Notes under the pieces: generated by a model
Database searches by the model: none
What the model was told of the DNA's origin: nothing
What the model saw: only the letters and a program-made list of their open reading frames with translations
Part shown: in pieces, positions 20,200-32,184 of the stretch
How positions within the stretch are numbered: position 1 is the stretch's first letter
Layout: each line of letters starts with the position of its first letter
Assembly (NCBI RefSeq): GCF_002866025.1
Contig: NZ_LNDE01000001.1
Coordinates: forward strand, 558,001 to 622,000
Length of the DNA stretch: 64,000 nucleotides
From: Thermotoga sp. KOL6
Lineage (GTDB): Bacteria; Thermotogota; Thermotogae; Thermotogales; Thermotogaceae
Direction of reading: 5' to 3'
Made by a program: the position numbers and the translations under genes

Positions 20200-22516
20200 A
20201 AGATATGCCAGACAACAGGAAAAAGATCAAGAGATACCGAATTCCTTGCCATGTATACCGTTGAGAAACGGCGTTGGAGTCTTTCCGAACACAGTTGTCC
20301 CTTTTTATGTTGGAAGGATGAAGTCTCTAATGGCTTTGGAAGAAGCTATGGAAAAGTATAACAGGTTTCTTTTTGTAACCAACCAGATCGATCCATCGAT
20401 TGAAGACCCAAAGCCTGAAGATCTTTATAGAGTGGGAACGATTGTGAAAGTGCTTCAAATAATGAAGCTTCCTGATGACACTTTCAAAGTTCTTGTGGAA
20501 GGATTGGAAAGAGCCCGTATAGAGGAATTTATGACCGTAGACCCTTTCTTTCTTACGAGGATCAATATATTGAAAGTCAAGTTCAGAAAAACAAAGAAAT
20601 TGGAAGCCCTCATGAGAAGTGTAAAAGACAAAGCAATAAGATACTTTAACTTAACCCGTAGATTTCCCCAAGAAACTCTGGTTACATTGAAAGAAATGCA
20701 AGATCCAGATAAACTAGCTGATTTCATAGCATCTATACTTCCCGTTCCACTTGAGACAAAACAGGAACTTCTGGAAACTGTTCATCCTCTCCACAGGCTT
20801 GAAAAGATTCTATCTATTTTGGTGAAAGAGATAGAAATTTTGGAAATAGAAGAAGAAATAGAAAAGAAAGTCAAAGATAGGATAGAAAAAACACAAAGAG
20901 AATACGTCCTCAGAGAAAAGTTGAGAGCCATAAAGGAAGAGCTTGGCGCTGAAGAGGAATTAGAAATAAAAGAGTTCTACGAGAGAGTAGAAAAAGGGAA
21001 TTACCCGGAATACGTCAAAGAAAAGGCCGTAAAAGAGATACAAAGACTCGAAAAGATGTCACCTTACAGTGCTGAAGCAACCGTTGTCAGAACGTACTTA
21101 GACTGGCTTTTAAATCTCCCATGGAACACGTTCACAGAAGACAGATTGGACATCAAGGAAGCCAAAAAGATACTGAATAAGAATCATTATGGTCTTGAAG
21201 AAGTAAAGGAGAGGATTTTAGAATATTTGGTTGCGAGAAAATTTTCCAAAAACTTGAAAGCTCCTATCTTGTGTTTGGTCGGTCCTCCTGGTGTAGGAAA
21301 AACTTCCCTGGGGAGGACAATCGCCGAGGCCATGGGAAGAAAATTCGGCAGGATGTCTTTGGGAGGTCTCAGGGACGAAGCAGAGATAAAAGGTCATCGT
21401 CGCACTTACGTTGGTGCACTGCCTGGAAGGATAATACAAATCATCAGAAGATTGGGAACGAAGAATCCTGTTATACTTTTGGACGAAGTGGATAAGATGG
21501 GTATCAGTTTCCAAGGTGATCCAGCATCTGCTCTCCTCGAAGTACTTGATCCAGAACAAAACAAGGATTTTGTCGATCACTACCTCGAAGTACCTTTCGA
21601 TCTCTCGCAAGTCTTGTTCATCACCACAGCAAACGTTCTCCATACCATCCCCCCTGCACTTAGGGATAGGATGGAGATCATAGAAATACCTGGATATTCT
21701 GATCTAGAAAAGTATTACATTGCGAAAGACTACATTATTCCAAAGATAGCTAGTATGTACAATCTTTCCAAGGTAACTTTTACGCCGGGGGCTATCAAGA
21801 AGATGATCAGTGAATATACCAAAGAGGCGGGTGTAAGAAATCTAGAAAGAATAATAGAGAAAGTCATAAGGAAAAAACTTGTGAAGCATGAGTCAAAGTC
21901 TTTGAAAATTTCCTCAAGAGACATAAAAGAGTTGCTCGGTCCTTCCATGTTCAAAGAAGAAGAAACTCTCAGAGAAAATACCGTCGGAGCGGTTACAGGC
22001 CTTGCCTGGACACCATACGGCGGAAGTGTCCTCATCGTAGAAAGTCTTTTACTTCCCGGAAAAGGAAACCTCATATTGACTGGTAATATGGGCGATGTGA
22101 TGAAAGAGTCCGCGCAGATTGCACTGAGTGTGGTAAGAAATATGTGTGGTGAAAAACACAGAGAAGTTTTCGAGAAAAGTGACATACATATTCATGTACC
22201 TGAAGGAGCCGTTCCAAAAGATGGACCTTCAGCAGGAATTACCATAACTACTGCTCTTTACTCGGCTGTTACCAAAAAGAAAGTGAGAAAAGATGTGGCG
22301 ATGACGGGTGAGATTACTTTGAGAGGAAAAATTCTGCCAGTCGGTGGTGTTAGGGAAAAGCTCCTCGCCGCAAAAAGAGCTGGAGTGAAAAGGGTAATCT
22401 TGCCCGAGCGAAACAGATCAGACGTGGAGAAGATACCTAAGGAATACTTAAACGGTCTAGAGATCGTTTTTTGCGATGAAATAAAAGACGTTTTGAAGGA
22501 GGCAATCCTTGAATGA
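20153..22516 (+). CDS. lon: Lon ATP-dependent protease
   Basis: Lon is a cytoplasmic hexameric protease that removes damaged and regulatory proteins. It has 787 residues: an N-terminal substrate-binding domain, a coiled-coil middle, an AAA+ domain with Walker [12 protein letters not shown], and a serine-lysine protease domain. The catalytic serine is Ser693 in KDGPSAGIT. The start is TTG at 20153, nine bases after GAGGAGG; the first 47 nt lie inside tsaE in another frame. The stop overlaps the next gene as ATGA. Confidence 0.97.
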   Translation: MPKRSKDTGKSFKILERYARQQEKDQEIPNSLPCIPLRNGVGVFPNTVVPFYVGRMKSLMALEEAMEKYNRFLFVTNQIDPSIEDPKPEDLYRVGTIVKVLQIMKLPDDTFKVLVEGLERARIEEFMTVDPFFLTRINILKVKFRKTKKLEALMRSVKDKAIRYFNLTRRFPQETLVTLKEMQDPDKLADFIASILPVPLETKQELLETVHPLHRLEKILSILVKEIEILEIEEEIEKKVKDRIEKTQREYVLREKLRAIKEELGAEEELEIKEFYERVEKGNYPEYVKEKAVKEIQRLEKMSPYSAEATVVRTYLDWLLNLPWNTFTEDRLDIKEAKKILNKNHYGLEEVKERILEYLVARKFSKNLKAPILCLVGPPGVGKTSLGRTIAEAMGRKFGRMSLGGLRDEAEIKGHRRTYVGALPGRIIQIIRRLGTKNPVILLDEVDKMGISFQGDPASALLEVLDPEQNKDFVDHYLEVPFDLSQVLFITTANVLHTIPPALRDRMEIIEIPGYSDLEKYYIAKDYIIPKIASMYNLSKVTFTPGAIKKMISEYTKEAGVRNLERIIEKVIRKKLVKHESKSLKISSRDIKELLGPSMFKEEETLRENTVGAVTGLAWTPYGGSVLIVESLLLPGKGNLILTGNMGDVMKESAQIALSVVRNMCGEKHREVFEKSDIHIHVPEGAVPKDGPSAGITITTALYSAVTKKKVRKDVAMTGEITLRGKILPVGGVREKLLAAKRAGVKRVILPERNRSDVEKIPKEYLNGLEIVFCDEIKDVLKEAILE

Positions 22517-22899
22517 AGAAAGATATATTTTACGTAGCAATTCTCACAATATTCGCCGTGTTGTTCATTTTTACGTACTTTTCCTACAGATCTTTGGAAA
22601 AGAAATACGAACACGCAAAGGAAATCCTCAAGGCTTACGAACTGTATATTTTTTCCGATTACGAAAGTTTTGCAAATTACGTTGAGAAAGAAGGATTGGA
22701 AATAGATGGGATAGATATGCTGAAAGACAAAAAAGCTCGTTCTCTTCTTGCACAAGCAAAAGATCTCTACAAACTCGCCAATTACGGAGAAGCATTAGTG
22801 TTGTTTGAAAAGGCTATGAATCTTTCATCGAACGAAGAAATAAGGAAAATAGCGAGTTTTTACATCGAAGAATGCAAGAAAAAGTTGGCAGGTGAGTGA
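22513..22899 (+). CDS. Membrane-anchored TPR-like small protein
   Basis: The protein has 128 residues. An N-terminal membrane helix (about 5-25) is followed by a short coiled stretch. A TPR-like helix pair at about 75-105 reads [27 protein letters not shown], which fits the tetratricopeptide pattern. It could be a membrane-tethered adaptor, perhaps for Lon, with which it overlaps by 4 nt, but no function is known to me. mre11 starts just after its stop. Confidence 0.75.
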   Translation: MKKDIFYVAILTIFAVLFIFTYFSYRSLEKKYEHAKEILKAYELYIFSDYESFANYVEKEGLEIDGIDMLKDKKARSLLAQAKDLYKLANYGEALVLFEKAMNLSSNEEIRKIASFYIEECKKKLAGE

Positions 22900-22900
22900 T

Positions 22901-24043
22901 TTGAAAGATTTGAGATTGCTACATACTTCCGATTGGCACCTTGGAATAACTTCTTGGAATGGAACGAAACCTGTAGATCGCCGAAATGAGCTGAAAAAAG
23001 CCTTGGATAGAATAATAGAGGAAGCAGAGAAAAAAGATGTTGACCTGTTCTTGATAACCGGTGACCTCATTCACAACAGATCGAACCCTGGATTTCTTGC
23101 TATTCACGATGTAACCGAGTACCTGAAAAAGATGGTAAAAATTGCACCTGTTGTGGTTTTGTTGGGAAACCATGACTGGAGAGGACTGAAGGCTTTGGGG
23201 AACTTGATAAGCTCACTCTCCAGTGACCTTGTATTCTTGAGTTCCTATGAACCTGTAGACGTTGTCGCAAAACGGGGGCAAAAAGTGCGACTTCTTCCAT
23301 TTCCTTATCCGGAGGAATCAGATTATCTCGAAGCGAAAGTGTTGAAAGGGAAAAGTCTCGACTCGTATCTCGAAACGAGGTTAGCTAAATTAAGAGAGGT
23401 GGGGAAAGAGGAGTTCGCCGTATTTTTAGGTCATTTCACCATCGAAGGTTTGGAACCTTACACAAGTAACGAGTTGGGAAGGGAGATCACCATAAAGAGA
23501 ACTCTCCTTCCCTCTTTCTCGGATTACATCGCTCTGGGACACCTGCACAGTTTTCGAATAGTTCAGGAACAACCCCTCACCATTTATCCTGGTTCGTTGA
23601 TAAGATTGGATTTTGGGGAAGAAAAAGACGAGAAAGGAGCCGTTTTCGTAACTGTGAGAAAGGGAGGAGAACCCATATGTAATCGAATTGATACACAACC
23701 TCTTCCATTGAAAACGTTGTTTTTCAAAACATTGGATACTCTAGCAAGAAAAGAGATAAGAGAATTTTGTGAAGACTTCCCTGGGTACGTACGAATCGTT
23801 TACGAAGAGGATCCTTTAAAACTCGCACATGAACTGTTGAGCACGGTAGAAAATGTGGTTAAAGTGGAGAAAAAAGCAGAAAGAATTCTACAAACCGACA
23901 CGAGTGAAATCAGGGAGGAAATATCGAAGCTGGACTATTTTGAGCTTTTCAAAGAATATGTAAAGAACGAACATAAGGGAGGGGAAGATATTATAAGAAT
24001 CCTTGACGATCTCCTCGAAGAGGTGAAAAAAGATGAAACCTGA
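22901..24043 (+). CDS. mre11: Mre11 (SbcD) nuclease
   Basis: This is the Mn-dependent nuclease of the Mre11-Rad50 double-strand-break repair complex. The protein has 380 residues. Phosphoesterase motifs are present: HTSDWHLG, TGDLIHNR, LGNHDW, LGHFTIEG and LGHLHSF. The C-terminal part (about 325-380) carries the Rad50-binding helices. The preferred start is TTG at 22901, six bases after AGGTG; it gives MKDLRLLHTSDWHLG, matching the T. maritima protein as I recall it. A GTG at 22892 lacks an SD. It overlaps rad50 by 11 nt. Confidence 0.95.
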   Translation: MKDLRLLHTSDWHLGITSWNGTKPVDRRNELKKALDRIIEEAEKKDVDLFLITGDLIHNRSNPGFLAIHDVTEYLKKMVKIAPVVVLLGNHDWRGLKALGNLISSLSSDLVFLSSYEPVDVVAKRGQKVRLLPFPYPEESDYLEAKVLKGKSLDSYLETRLAKLREVGKEEFAVFLGHFTIEGLEPYTSNELGREITIKRTLLPSFSDYIALGHLHSFRIVQEQPLTIYPGSLIRLDFGEEKDEKGAVFVTVRKGGEPICNRIDTQPLPLKTLFFKTLDTLARKEIREFCEDFPGYVRIVYEEDPLKLAHELLSTVENVVKVEKKAERILQTDTSEIREEISKLDYFELFKEYVKNEHKGGEDIIRILDDLLEEVKKDET

Positions 24044-26594
24044 AAAGCTGATCGCAAAGAATTTTTTAGGATTGAAGGAAGTGAACATAGATTTTGAAGA
24101 AGGTATCACCGTTATAGAGGGTCCAAACGGTGCCGGTAAATCTTCGATATTTGAAGCTATTACTTTTGCATTGTTTGGAGTGGGTATAAGGTACGGGAGT
24201 AATGTATATGATTATGTAAACACCACTTCAGGTAACGGGAAAGCTTACTTGGTTTTTCAATTTGAGCGCGGTGGGAAAAAGTATGAAATCGTCAGGGAAA
24301 TAGATGCAGGAAGAAACAAACATTCTGCCGTCCTCATAGAAATATTAGAAAACGGAAAAAAAGCGAAGCATTCTGGCAGAGTGAGCGAGGTGAAAAAGAA
24401 AATCGAAGAAATATTAGGAGTAAGCCATCGTACTTTCATCAAGACGATATTCCTTCCCCAGGGAAGAATCGATGAACTCCTAAAATCAACTCCCGGGGAA
24501 ATCTCTGAAATAGTTTCCGATGTATTCCAGGACAAAGAAGTTCTGGAAAAACTCAAAAAACTCCTCGATAGGAAAATGAAGGACTTAAACCAAGAGATAG
24601 CCGGGCAAGAAAGTCTTTATCGTCGTTTCTCCGATTTCCTCGATGAAAACAAATTGGATGTTCTGAAAGAGAAATTAACAACCATTTTGCAAAAGAGGGA
24701 AAAACTCCGCAAGGAAGAGAGAGAGCTACGCGAAAAAGAAAAGAACCTCTCCTTTCTCGTAGAGATATATCAAGAGCTGATGAACAAGAAAGAAAAGTTG
24801 AAAAAACTTCTTGAACGAAAAAAAACACTGGAGAAAGAGCTAGAAATTGAAAAGAGGATAAAAAAGGCGAAGGAAATAGAACCGTTGTTCAGAGAACTCT
24901 CAATCGAGGAGGAAAGAATAAAGAAGTTATCTGAAGACATCGAAAAGTACAAAAAACGTCTTGAGCATTTGGTACGGGAAAAAGTGGAAACCGAAAAGAA
25001 AGTAAAGGAAAGCACCCACATTCTATCAATTTTGACAGAACAGATCAACGAACTCAATAAAGAAGTGAAAACATGCGAAGAAGTGTTGGAAGCGTCGCAA
25101 CCGCTCCTCGAAAAGAAAATAAGAATTTCTGAGAACTTAAAGCAAAATGAACAAGCTCTGGAAAGACTACAAAAAGAAAAAGAAATGAAAGAAAAAAATC
25201 TCATTTCCCTGGAAAGCGATATGAGAAAAACGAAAGAGAAATTACAGATTGTGGAGGAAAAGCTCTCCGAGTTGAGAAAAGATCGCCTTTCATGGCTCGC
25301 ATATCAAGTGGCGTCTCAGCTAGAAGACGGTGACATTTGTCCGGTATGTGGTGGAGAGTTTCACGGAGAAGTAAAAGTGATAGAATTCGATAACGACCTG
25401 TTTGAGAAATTGGAGGAAAAGAAAAAAGTCATAGAAAATGAATTGTTGAGCCTTGAGGAAAAAGTACGAAATCAAAACGAAATTCTCGAGAATTTACAAA
25501 GAGAAATCAACGAAAAGAAACACATCCTGCAAACCTTGAAAGAAGAAAAAATGAAGATAGAAGAAAAACTCGAATCCATAGGCTACAAGGATGGTATCGA
25601 AAGAGATCTTAGAGAAAAAAGAAAACAACTTGAAAATCTGGAAAGGAAGAAACAGGGTATCTCTGAGATCATTGTCTCGGAAAAATCCAAGCTCTCTCAA
25701 CTCGAAAGGCAAATCGACGATACGAAAAACGAAATAGAAACGAAGACAAAAGATCTCGAAGGCTTGAAATCAAATTTTGAAAACATACAAAGAGCCTTTT
25801 TAAAGGAACTGGAAAGTGCAAAAATATCTCCAAATGAATTCGAAACTCTCGTAAAAGAAAAACCCAGAGAAGTAGAAAAGGAACTTACAAAGATAGAGAC
25901 GGAGATTCAATTGCTCAGCGAAAGTGTCGCAACTCTTGAGAGAGAAGAAGTGAAGGATGTGAGAGAGGAATACGAGGAAACAAAGAAACAATTGGATAAC
26001 ATCGCGTCAGAACTTTCCAAACTCGGTGTTGAAGAAGGAAGGTTGAGAAAAATCATCGAAGAAGTTTTGGAAAAAGAAAAAGAAATAGAAAGAATAGAAA
26101 AGAATATTCGAGAGTTAAGGAAAAAATACGAAAATCTGGAACTCTTGAAAGAACTCCTGTTCGACAAAAGGAAATTTCCCGCGTTTTTCACGGAAAGAGT
26201 TTTAGACACCGTCCTCAAAAGGGCAAACTCCTATCTTGAAATCCTCACTGAAGGAAGATTTGGAGTAGATTTTGTTTCTGGGAAAGGATTTGTTATATAT
26301 GATAGAGGGGTAGAGAGACCCGCGAGTGGTCTCTCAGGAGGGGAGAGTTCTTTGATTGCCATATCACTCGCTATGTCTCTGGCGGAGGTGGCATCCGGTA
26401 GATTGGATGCCTTTTTCATAGATGAAGGTTTTTCAAGCTTGGATACAGGAAACAAAGCAAAAGTTGCTTCCGTACTGAAAGAATTGGAAAAATTGAATAA
26501 GGTCATCGTTTTCATAACACACGACAAGGAATTCTCTGAATCTTTTGATAGAAAACTGAAGATATCGGAAGGAGTTGTGATCTCGAATGGATGA
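24033..26594 (+). CDS. rad50: Rad50 (SbcC) ATPase
   Basis: This is the SMC-like partner of Mre11 that clamps DNA ends. The protein has 853 residues. Walker A is GPNGAGKSSIFEAITFALFG at the N-terminus. Two long coiled coils flank the zinc hook Cys436-x-x-Cys439 (CPVC). The C-terminal half has the ABC signature SGLSGGESSLIAISLA and Walker B DAFFIDEGFSSLD. The arm length (about 250 residues each) is short, as in other Thermotoga Rad50 proteins. The stop overlaps the HEAT-like gene by 8 nt. Confidence 0.97.
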   Translation: MKPEKLIAKNFLGLKEVNIDFEEGITVIEGPNGAGKSSIFEAITFALFGVGIRYGSNVYDYVNTTSGNGKAYLVFQFERGGKKYEIVREIDAGRNKHSAVLIEILENGKKAKHSGRVSEVKKKIEEILGVSHRTFIKTIFLPQGRIDELLKSTPGEISEIVSDVFQDKEVLEKLKKLLDRKMKDLNQEIAGQESLYRRFSDFLDENKLDVLKEKLTTILQKREKLRKEERELREKEKNLSFLVEIYQELMNKKEKLKKLLERKKTLEKELEIEKRIKKAKEIEPLFRELSIEEERIKKLSEDIEKYKKRLEHLVREKVETEKKVKESTHILSILTEQINELNKEVKTCEEVLEASQPLLEKKIRISENLKQNEQALERLQKEKEMKEKNLISLESDMRKTKEKLQIVEEKLSELRKDRLSWLAYQVASQLEDGDICPVCGGEFHGEVKVIEFDNDLFEKLEEKKKVIENELLSLEEKVRNQNEILENLQREINEKKHILQTLKEEKMKIEEKLESIGYKDGIERDLREKRKQLENLERKKQGISEIIVSEKSKLSQLERQIDDTKNEIETKTKDLEGLKSNFENIQRAFLKELESAKISPNEFETLVKEKPREVEKELTKIETEIQLLSESVATLEREEVKDVREEYEETKKQLDNIASELSKLGVEEGRLRKIIEEVLEKEKEIERIEKNIRELRKKYENLELLKELLFDKRKFPAFFTERVLDTVLKRANSYLEILTEGRFGVDFVSGKGFVIYDRGVERPASGLSGGESSLIAISLAMSLAEVASGRLDAFFIDEGFSSLDTGNKAKVASVLKELEKLNKVIVFITHDKEFSESFDRKLKISEGVVISNG

Positions 26595-27207
26595 AAGCAG
26601 GAAAAAGAAGGAAGAATTGGTCGAAAGAATTGTAAAAGAGAAAGGAGAAGAGGCCTTTCCGAAGCTGTTGAAACTTTTAGAGGATGATGATCCAGAGGTG
26701 AAAGAAATAGTTTCAGAAGTGTTCTACAGGCTCGGTGACAAGGCAAGGGAATTTCTTTTTGAAGAGATCCGAAAAAGGAGAGAAAAGGGGTTTGAAAAAA
26801 ACAATATCACGAATCTCTACATAATAGATATTCTGGGAGATCTCGGAGAAAACAGAATGAAAAAAATTCTTTACGAGCTTATGGAAAAATACGATTCAGA
26901 AGAGGCTTTGCTTGTGATATACGAGGCACTCGCGAAGATCGGCGAAGGAGAAGTCTTCCTTCCAGAGTTGGAATACTTGATGTTTGAAGACAGCTATAGG
27001 AAAGAGATATGTGAACAAGTTGCAATGGTGCTGGCACACATCCCAAACGAGAGATCTTTGAAAATCCTTTTAAAAGCTCTCAAAAGCGAAGAATTTTCCG
27101 AAGAACAGAAAGAATTTTTCAGAAGGGCTATCGAAATGATTCTCTTCAAGAATCCTTCCCTTCACAAATTCTTAGGAGAGGAAGACAGGAAGGAGTTGGG
27201 ACTATAG
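26587..27207 (+). CDS. HEAT-repeat-like helical protein
   Basis: The protein has 206 residues, all helical and highly charged. Several repeats of about 30-35 residues resemble HEAT repeats, for example AFPKLLKLLEDDDPEVKEIVSEVFYRLGDKAREFL near the start and RSLKILLKALKSEEF later. Such proteins are usually scaffolds. Its tight coupling to rad50 (8-nt overlap) suggests a link with the Mre11-Rad50 complex, but this is a guess from position. Confidence 0.75.
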   Translation: MDESRKKKEELVERIVKEKGEEAFPKLLKLLEDDDPEVKEIVSEVFYRLGDKAREFLFEEIRKRREKGFEKNNITNLYIIDILGDLGENRMKKILYELMEKYDSEEALLVIYEALAKIGEGEVFLPELEYLMFEDSYRKEICEQVAMVLAHIPNERSLKILLKALKSEEFSEEQKEFFRRAIEMILFKNPSLHKFLGEEDRKELGL

Positions 27208-27212
27208 TCATT

Positions 27213-27827
27213 GTGGCGGAGAATTTGAAAAAATCCTATGGCAAAAAAGTCGTGTTAGATAGCCTTTCTTTCTCTTTAGAGGAAGGAAAAGCACTAGGTA
27301 TAGTTGGACAAAATTCGTCTGGAAAGACCACTCTTTTGAAAATCCTGGCGACTATTATAAAACCAGACTCAGGAAAACTATTCCTTTTTGGGAAAAACGC
27401 CCTCAAAGATTTCAGAGACGTCCGCCGTGAGGTAGCTTTTGTTCCGGAATTCCCGTCTCTTGTCGAAGAGATATCCATTTACGAAAACCTTCTCTTTTTT
27501 TCACACCTTAAAAGAACACACCTTAAAGAAGATATAATAGTAGATCTTATGTTGGAACCATTCCTGGACACGATCGTTCAGAATGCCTCCAAAGGAGTGA
27601 AACAACGAACAGCAATAGCAGTTGCTTTGCTGGGAGAACCGAAATTGTTGATTTTGGATGAACCCACCAGTGGATTGGATTCGAAATCAACTGAAATTGT
27701 GAGAAATCTTTTGAAAAAGCTGAAGAAGAAAGGGGTTACAATGGTTGTTTCCTCTCACATAAAAGAGGACATAGAAGGTTTATGTGATGTAGTGTTGTCC
27801 ATAAACAACGAGCACAAGGGGGATTGA
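27213..27827 (+). CDS. Orphan ABC-type ATPase
   Basis: The protein has 204 residues, a short ABC ATPase. Walker A is [12 protein letters not shown], the signature is NASKGVKQRTAIAVALLGEP (a variant of LSGGQ common in ABC-2 type exporters), and Walker B plus D-loop is LLILDEPTSGLDS. No permease gene is adjacent, so either its partner is elsewhere or it works without one. The start is uncertain: the GTG at 27213 is 17 nt from GGAG, while non-standard ATA (27204) or ATT (27210) codons are closer. Confidence 0.85.
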   Translation: MAENLKKSYGKKVVLDSLSFSLEEGKALGIVGQNSSGKTTLLKILATIIKPDSGKLFLFGKNALKDFRDVRREVAFVPEFPSLVEEISIYENLLFFSHLKRTHLKEDIIVDLMLEPFLDTIVQNASKGVKQRTAIAVALLGEPKLLILDEPTSGLDSKSTEIVRNLLKKLKKKGVTMVVSSHIKEDIEGLCDVVLSINNEHKGD

Positions 27828-27829
27828 AG

Positions 27830-30553
<2,724 letters not shown>

Positions 30554-30566
<13 letters not shown>

Positions 30567-30582
30567 GTGCGATACTTTTTTT
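30554..30582 (+). terminator. Hairpin terminator or attenuator between DHFR and pyrBI
   Basis: The hairpin has a perfect 8-bp stem ATCGCACC / GGTGCGAT and loop GTTA (30554-30573), followed by ACTTTTTTT. It overlaps the DHFR stop codon and ends only 16 nt before the pyrBI start. It either ends the long upstream operon or limits read-through into pyrBI. No separate promoter for pyrBI was found in the short gap. Confidence 0.75.
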
Positions 30583-30597
30583 CAGGAGGTGACGATT

Positions 30598-32181
30598 TTG
30601 AGAAATGATTTTCTTGGAAGAACTCTGGCTGTCATAGAAGATTTGAGTGTAGAAGAACAGATGTTTCTATACGAAAAAACTCGAGAATTGAAACAAAAAT
30701 GGCACAATGGTGAGGATGTGTCCAGTTTCAAAATAAAAAAGAGAAACGTGGGGATATATATTGTGTTCGTTGAACCGAGTACCAGAACGAAGGAATCTTT
30801 CGTAAACGCAGCTAAGTTTCACTCTGGGCCAAATGTGAAAGTGAATGTCTTCAGTTCTGAACATTCTTCTTTCAACAAACAAGAGAGCTATGTGGATACC
30901 TTTTCCATGCTAACAAGCTACAGTGATTACTCCATATTCGTGGTTAGAACGAAGTTGGAAGGCGTTTGTAGGTTATTAGAAAGAAAGGTTTCTGAATTCG
31001 CTGCTAGAAACAAGATAGAAGTACCATCTTTCATAAATGCAGGAGATGGGAAACACGAACATCCTACTCAGGAACTTCTCGACGAATACACCTTCCTCGA
31101 GCAAAACAATTTCGACACCTCGTTCATTCACTTAGCCTTGGTAGGGGATCTACTCCACGGCAGGACAGTTCATTCGAAGGTGAACGGCCTCAAAATATTC
31201 AAAAGCGTGAAGGTAGATCTTGTTGCACCTGAGGAACTAGCCATGCCAGATCATTACGTAGAAAAAATGAAAGAAAATGGATTCGAAGTGAGAACATTCT
31301 CTTCAATAGAAGAATATTTGAAACAAGAAGATGTCGCCAAAATATGGTATTTCACAAGACTTCAGCTTGAGAGGATGGGAGAAGATATTCTGGAAAAGGT
31401 ACACAAATTGAGAGAAGCGGTTACTTTCAAAAAAGAATTTTTGGAAAGACTTCCAGAAGGCGTTAAATTTTATCACCCTCTGCCCCGTCACAAACTCTAC
31501 CCCACCATCCCAAATTTTCTGGATCATCTCTCCTTAAACGGATGGGAAACTCAAGCAAGAAACGGATATTGGGTGAGGATAGTCTTACTTTCCATGTTCG
31601 GTGGATCTATCACCGCTCCTTTCGATACTTCGAAAAGAAATGTAGAACCAGAAGACGACTTCATCATACCCGTCCCAGTTGTCCATGGAAACAAAGGTGT
31701 TCAAAAGGATGGTAAGAGAGGTATAAAGCCAATAGACAATGGAACGGTTATCGATCACATAGCAAAAGGGAAATCTCCAGAGGAAATATATGCCACAATA
31801 TTGAAGATAAGGAAGATACTTCATCTGTACGATGTGGACAGCGCCGATGGGATCTTCAGATCAAGCGATGGGAACTTCAAAGGATATATAAGTTTACCCA
31901 GCAGGTATCTCTCAAAAAGGGAAATAAAAAAACTCGCCGCCATATCTCCGAACACCACAGTGAACATTATCAAGAACTGCTCTGTTGCAGAAAAGTATAG
32001 AATAAAGCTTCCACCGACGATTTACGGATTTGAAGAGCTCAGATGTAAGAACGAATACTGCATAACGAATCCCGTACATGGTGAAAATGTTTCTCCTTCT
32101 TTCGTGAGGAACAAGAAAGGGCAATTTATTTGCGAATACTGCGAAACTCCTCATTCATTCGAAGAAATCTGGAGTATTTGA
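30598..32181 (+). CDS. pyrBI: Aspartate carbamoyltransferase, fused catalytic-regulatory chain
   Basis: It catalyses the first committed step of pyrimidine synthesis. The protein has 527 residues and is a fusion. The N-terminal PyrB part (about 1-335) has the carbamoyl-phosphate site FVEPSTRTKESF, HEHPTQELLDEY, GDLLHGRTVHS and HPLPRHK. The PyrI part (about 350-527) ends in a zinc site CKNEYC...CEYC. The start is TTG at 30598, eight bases after AGGAGG; the GTG at 30589 overlaps the SD. Fused PyrBI is a known Thermotoga trait. Confidence 0.96.
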   Translation: MRNDFLGRTLAVIEDLSVEEQMFLYEKTRELKQKWHNGEDVSSFKIKKRNVGIYIVFVEPSTRTKESFVNAAKFHSGPNVKVNVFSSEHSSFNKQESYVDTFSMLTSYSDYSIFVVRTKLEGVCRLLERKVSEFAARNKIEVPSFINAGDGKHEHPTQELLDEYTFLEQNNFDTSFIHLALVGDLLHGRTVHSKVNGLKIFKSVKVDLVAPEELAMPDHYVEKMKENGFEVRTFSSIEEYLKQEDVAKIWYFTRLQLERMGEDILEKVHKLREAVTFKKEFLERLPEGVKFYHPLPRHKLYPTIPNFLDHLSLNGWETQARNGYWVRIVLLSMFGGSITAPFDTSKRNVEPEDDFIIPVPVVHGNKGVQKDGKRGIKPIDNGTVIDHIAKGKSPEEIYATILKIRKILHLYDVDSADGIFRSSDGNFKGYISLPSRYLSKREIKKLAAISPNTTVNIIKNCSVAEKYRIKLPPTIYGFEELRCKNEYCITNPVHGENVSPSFVRNKKGQFICEYCETPHSFEEIWSI

Positions 32182-32184
32182 TTT

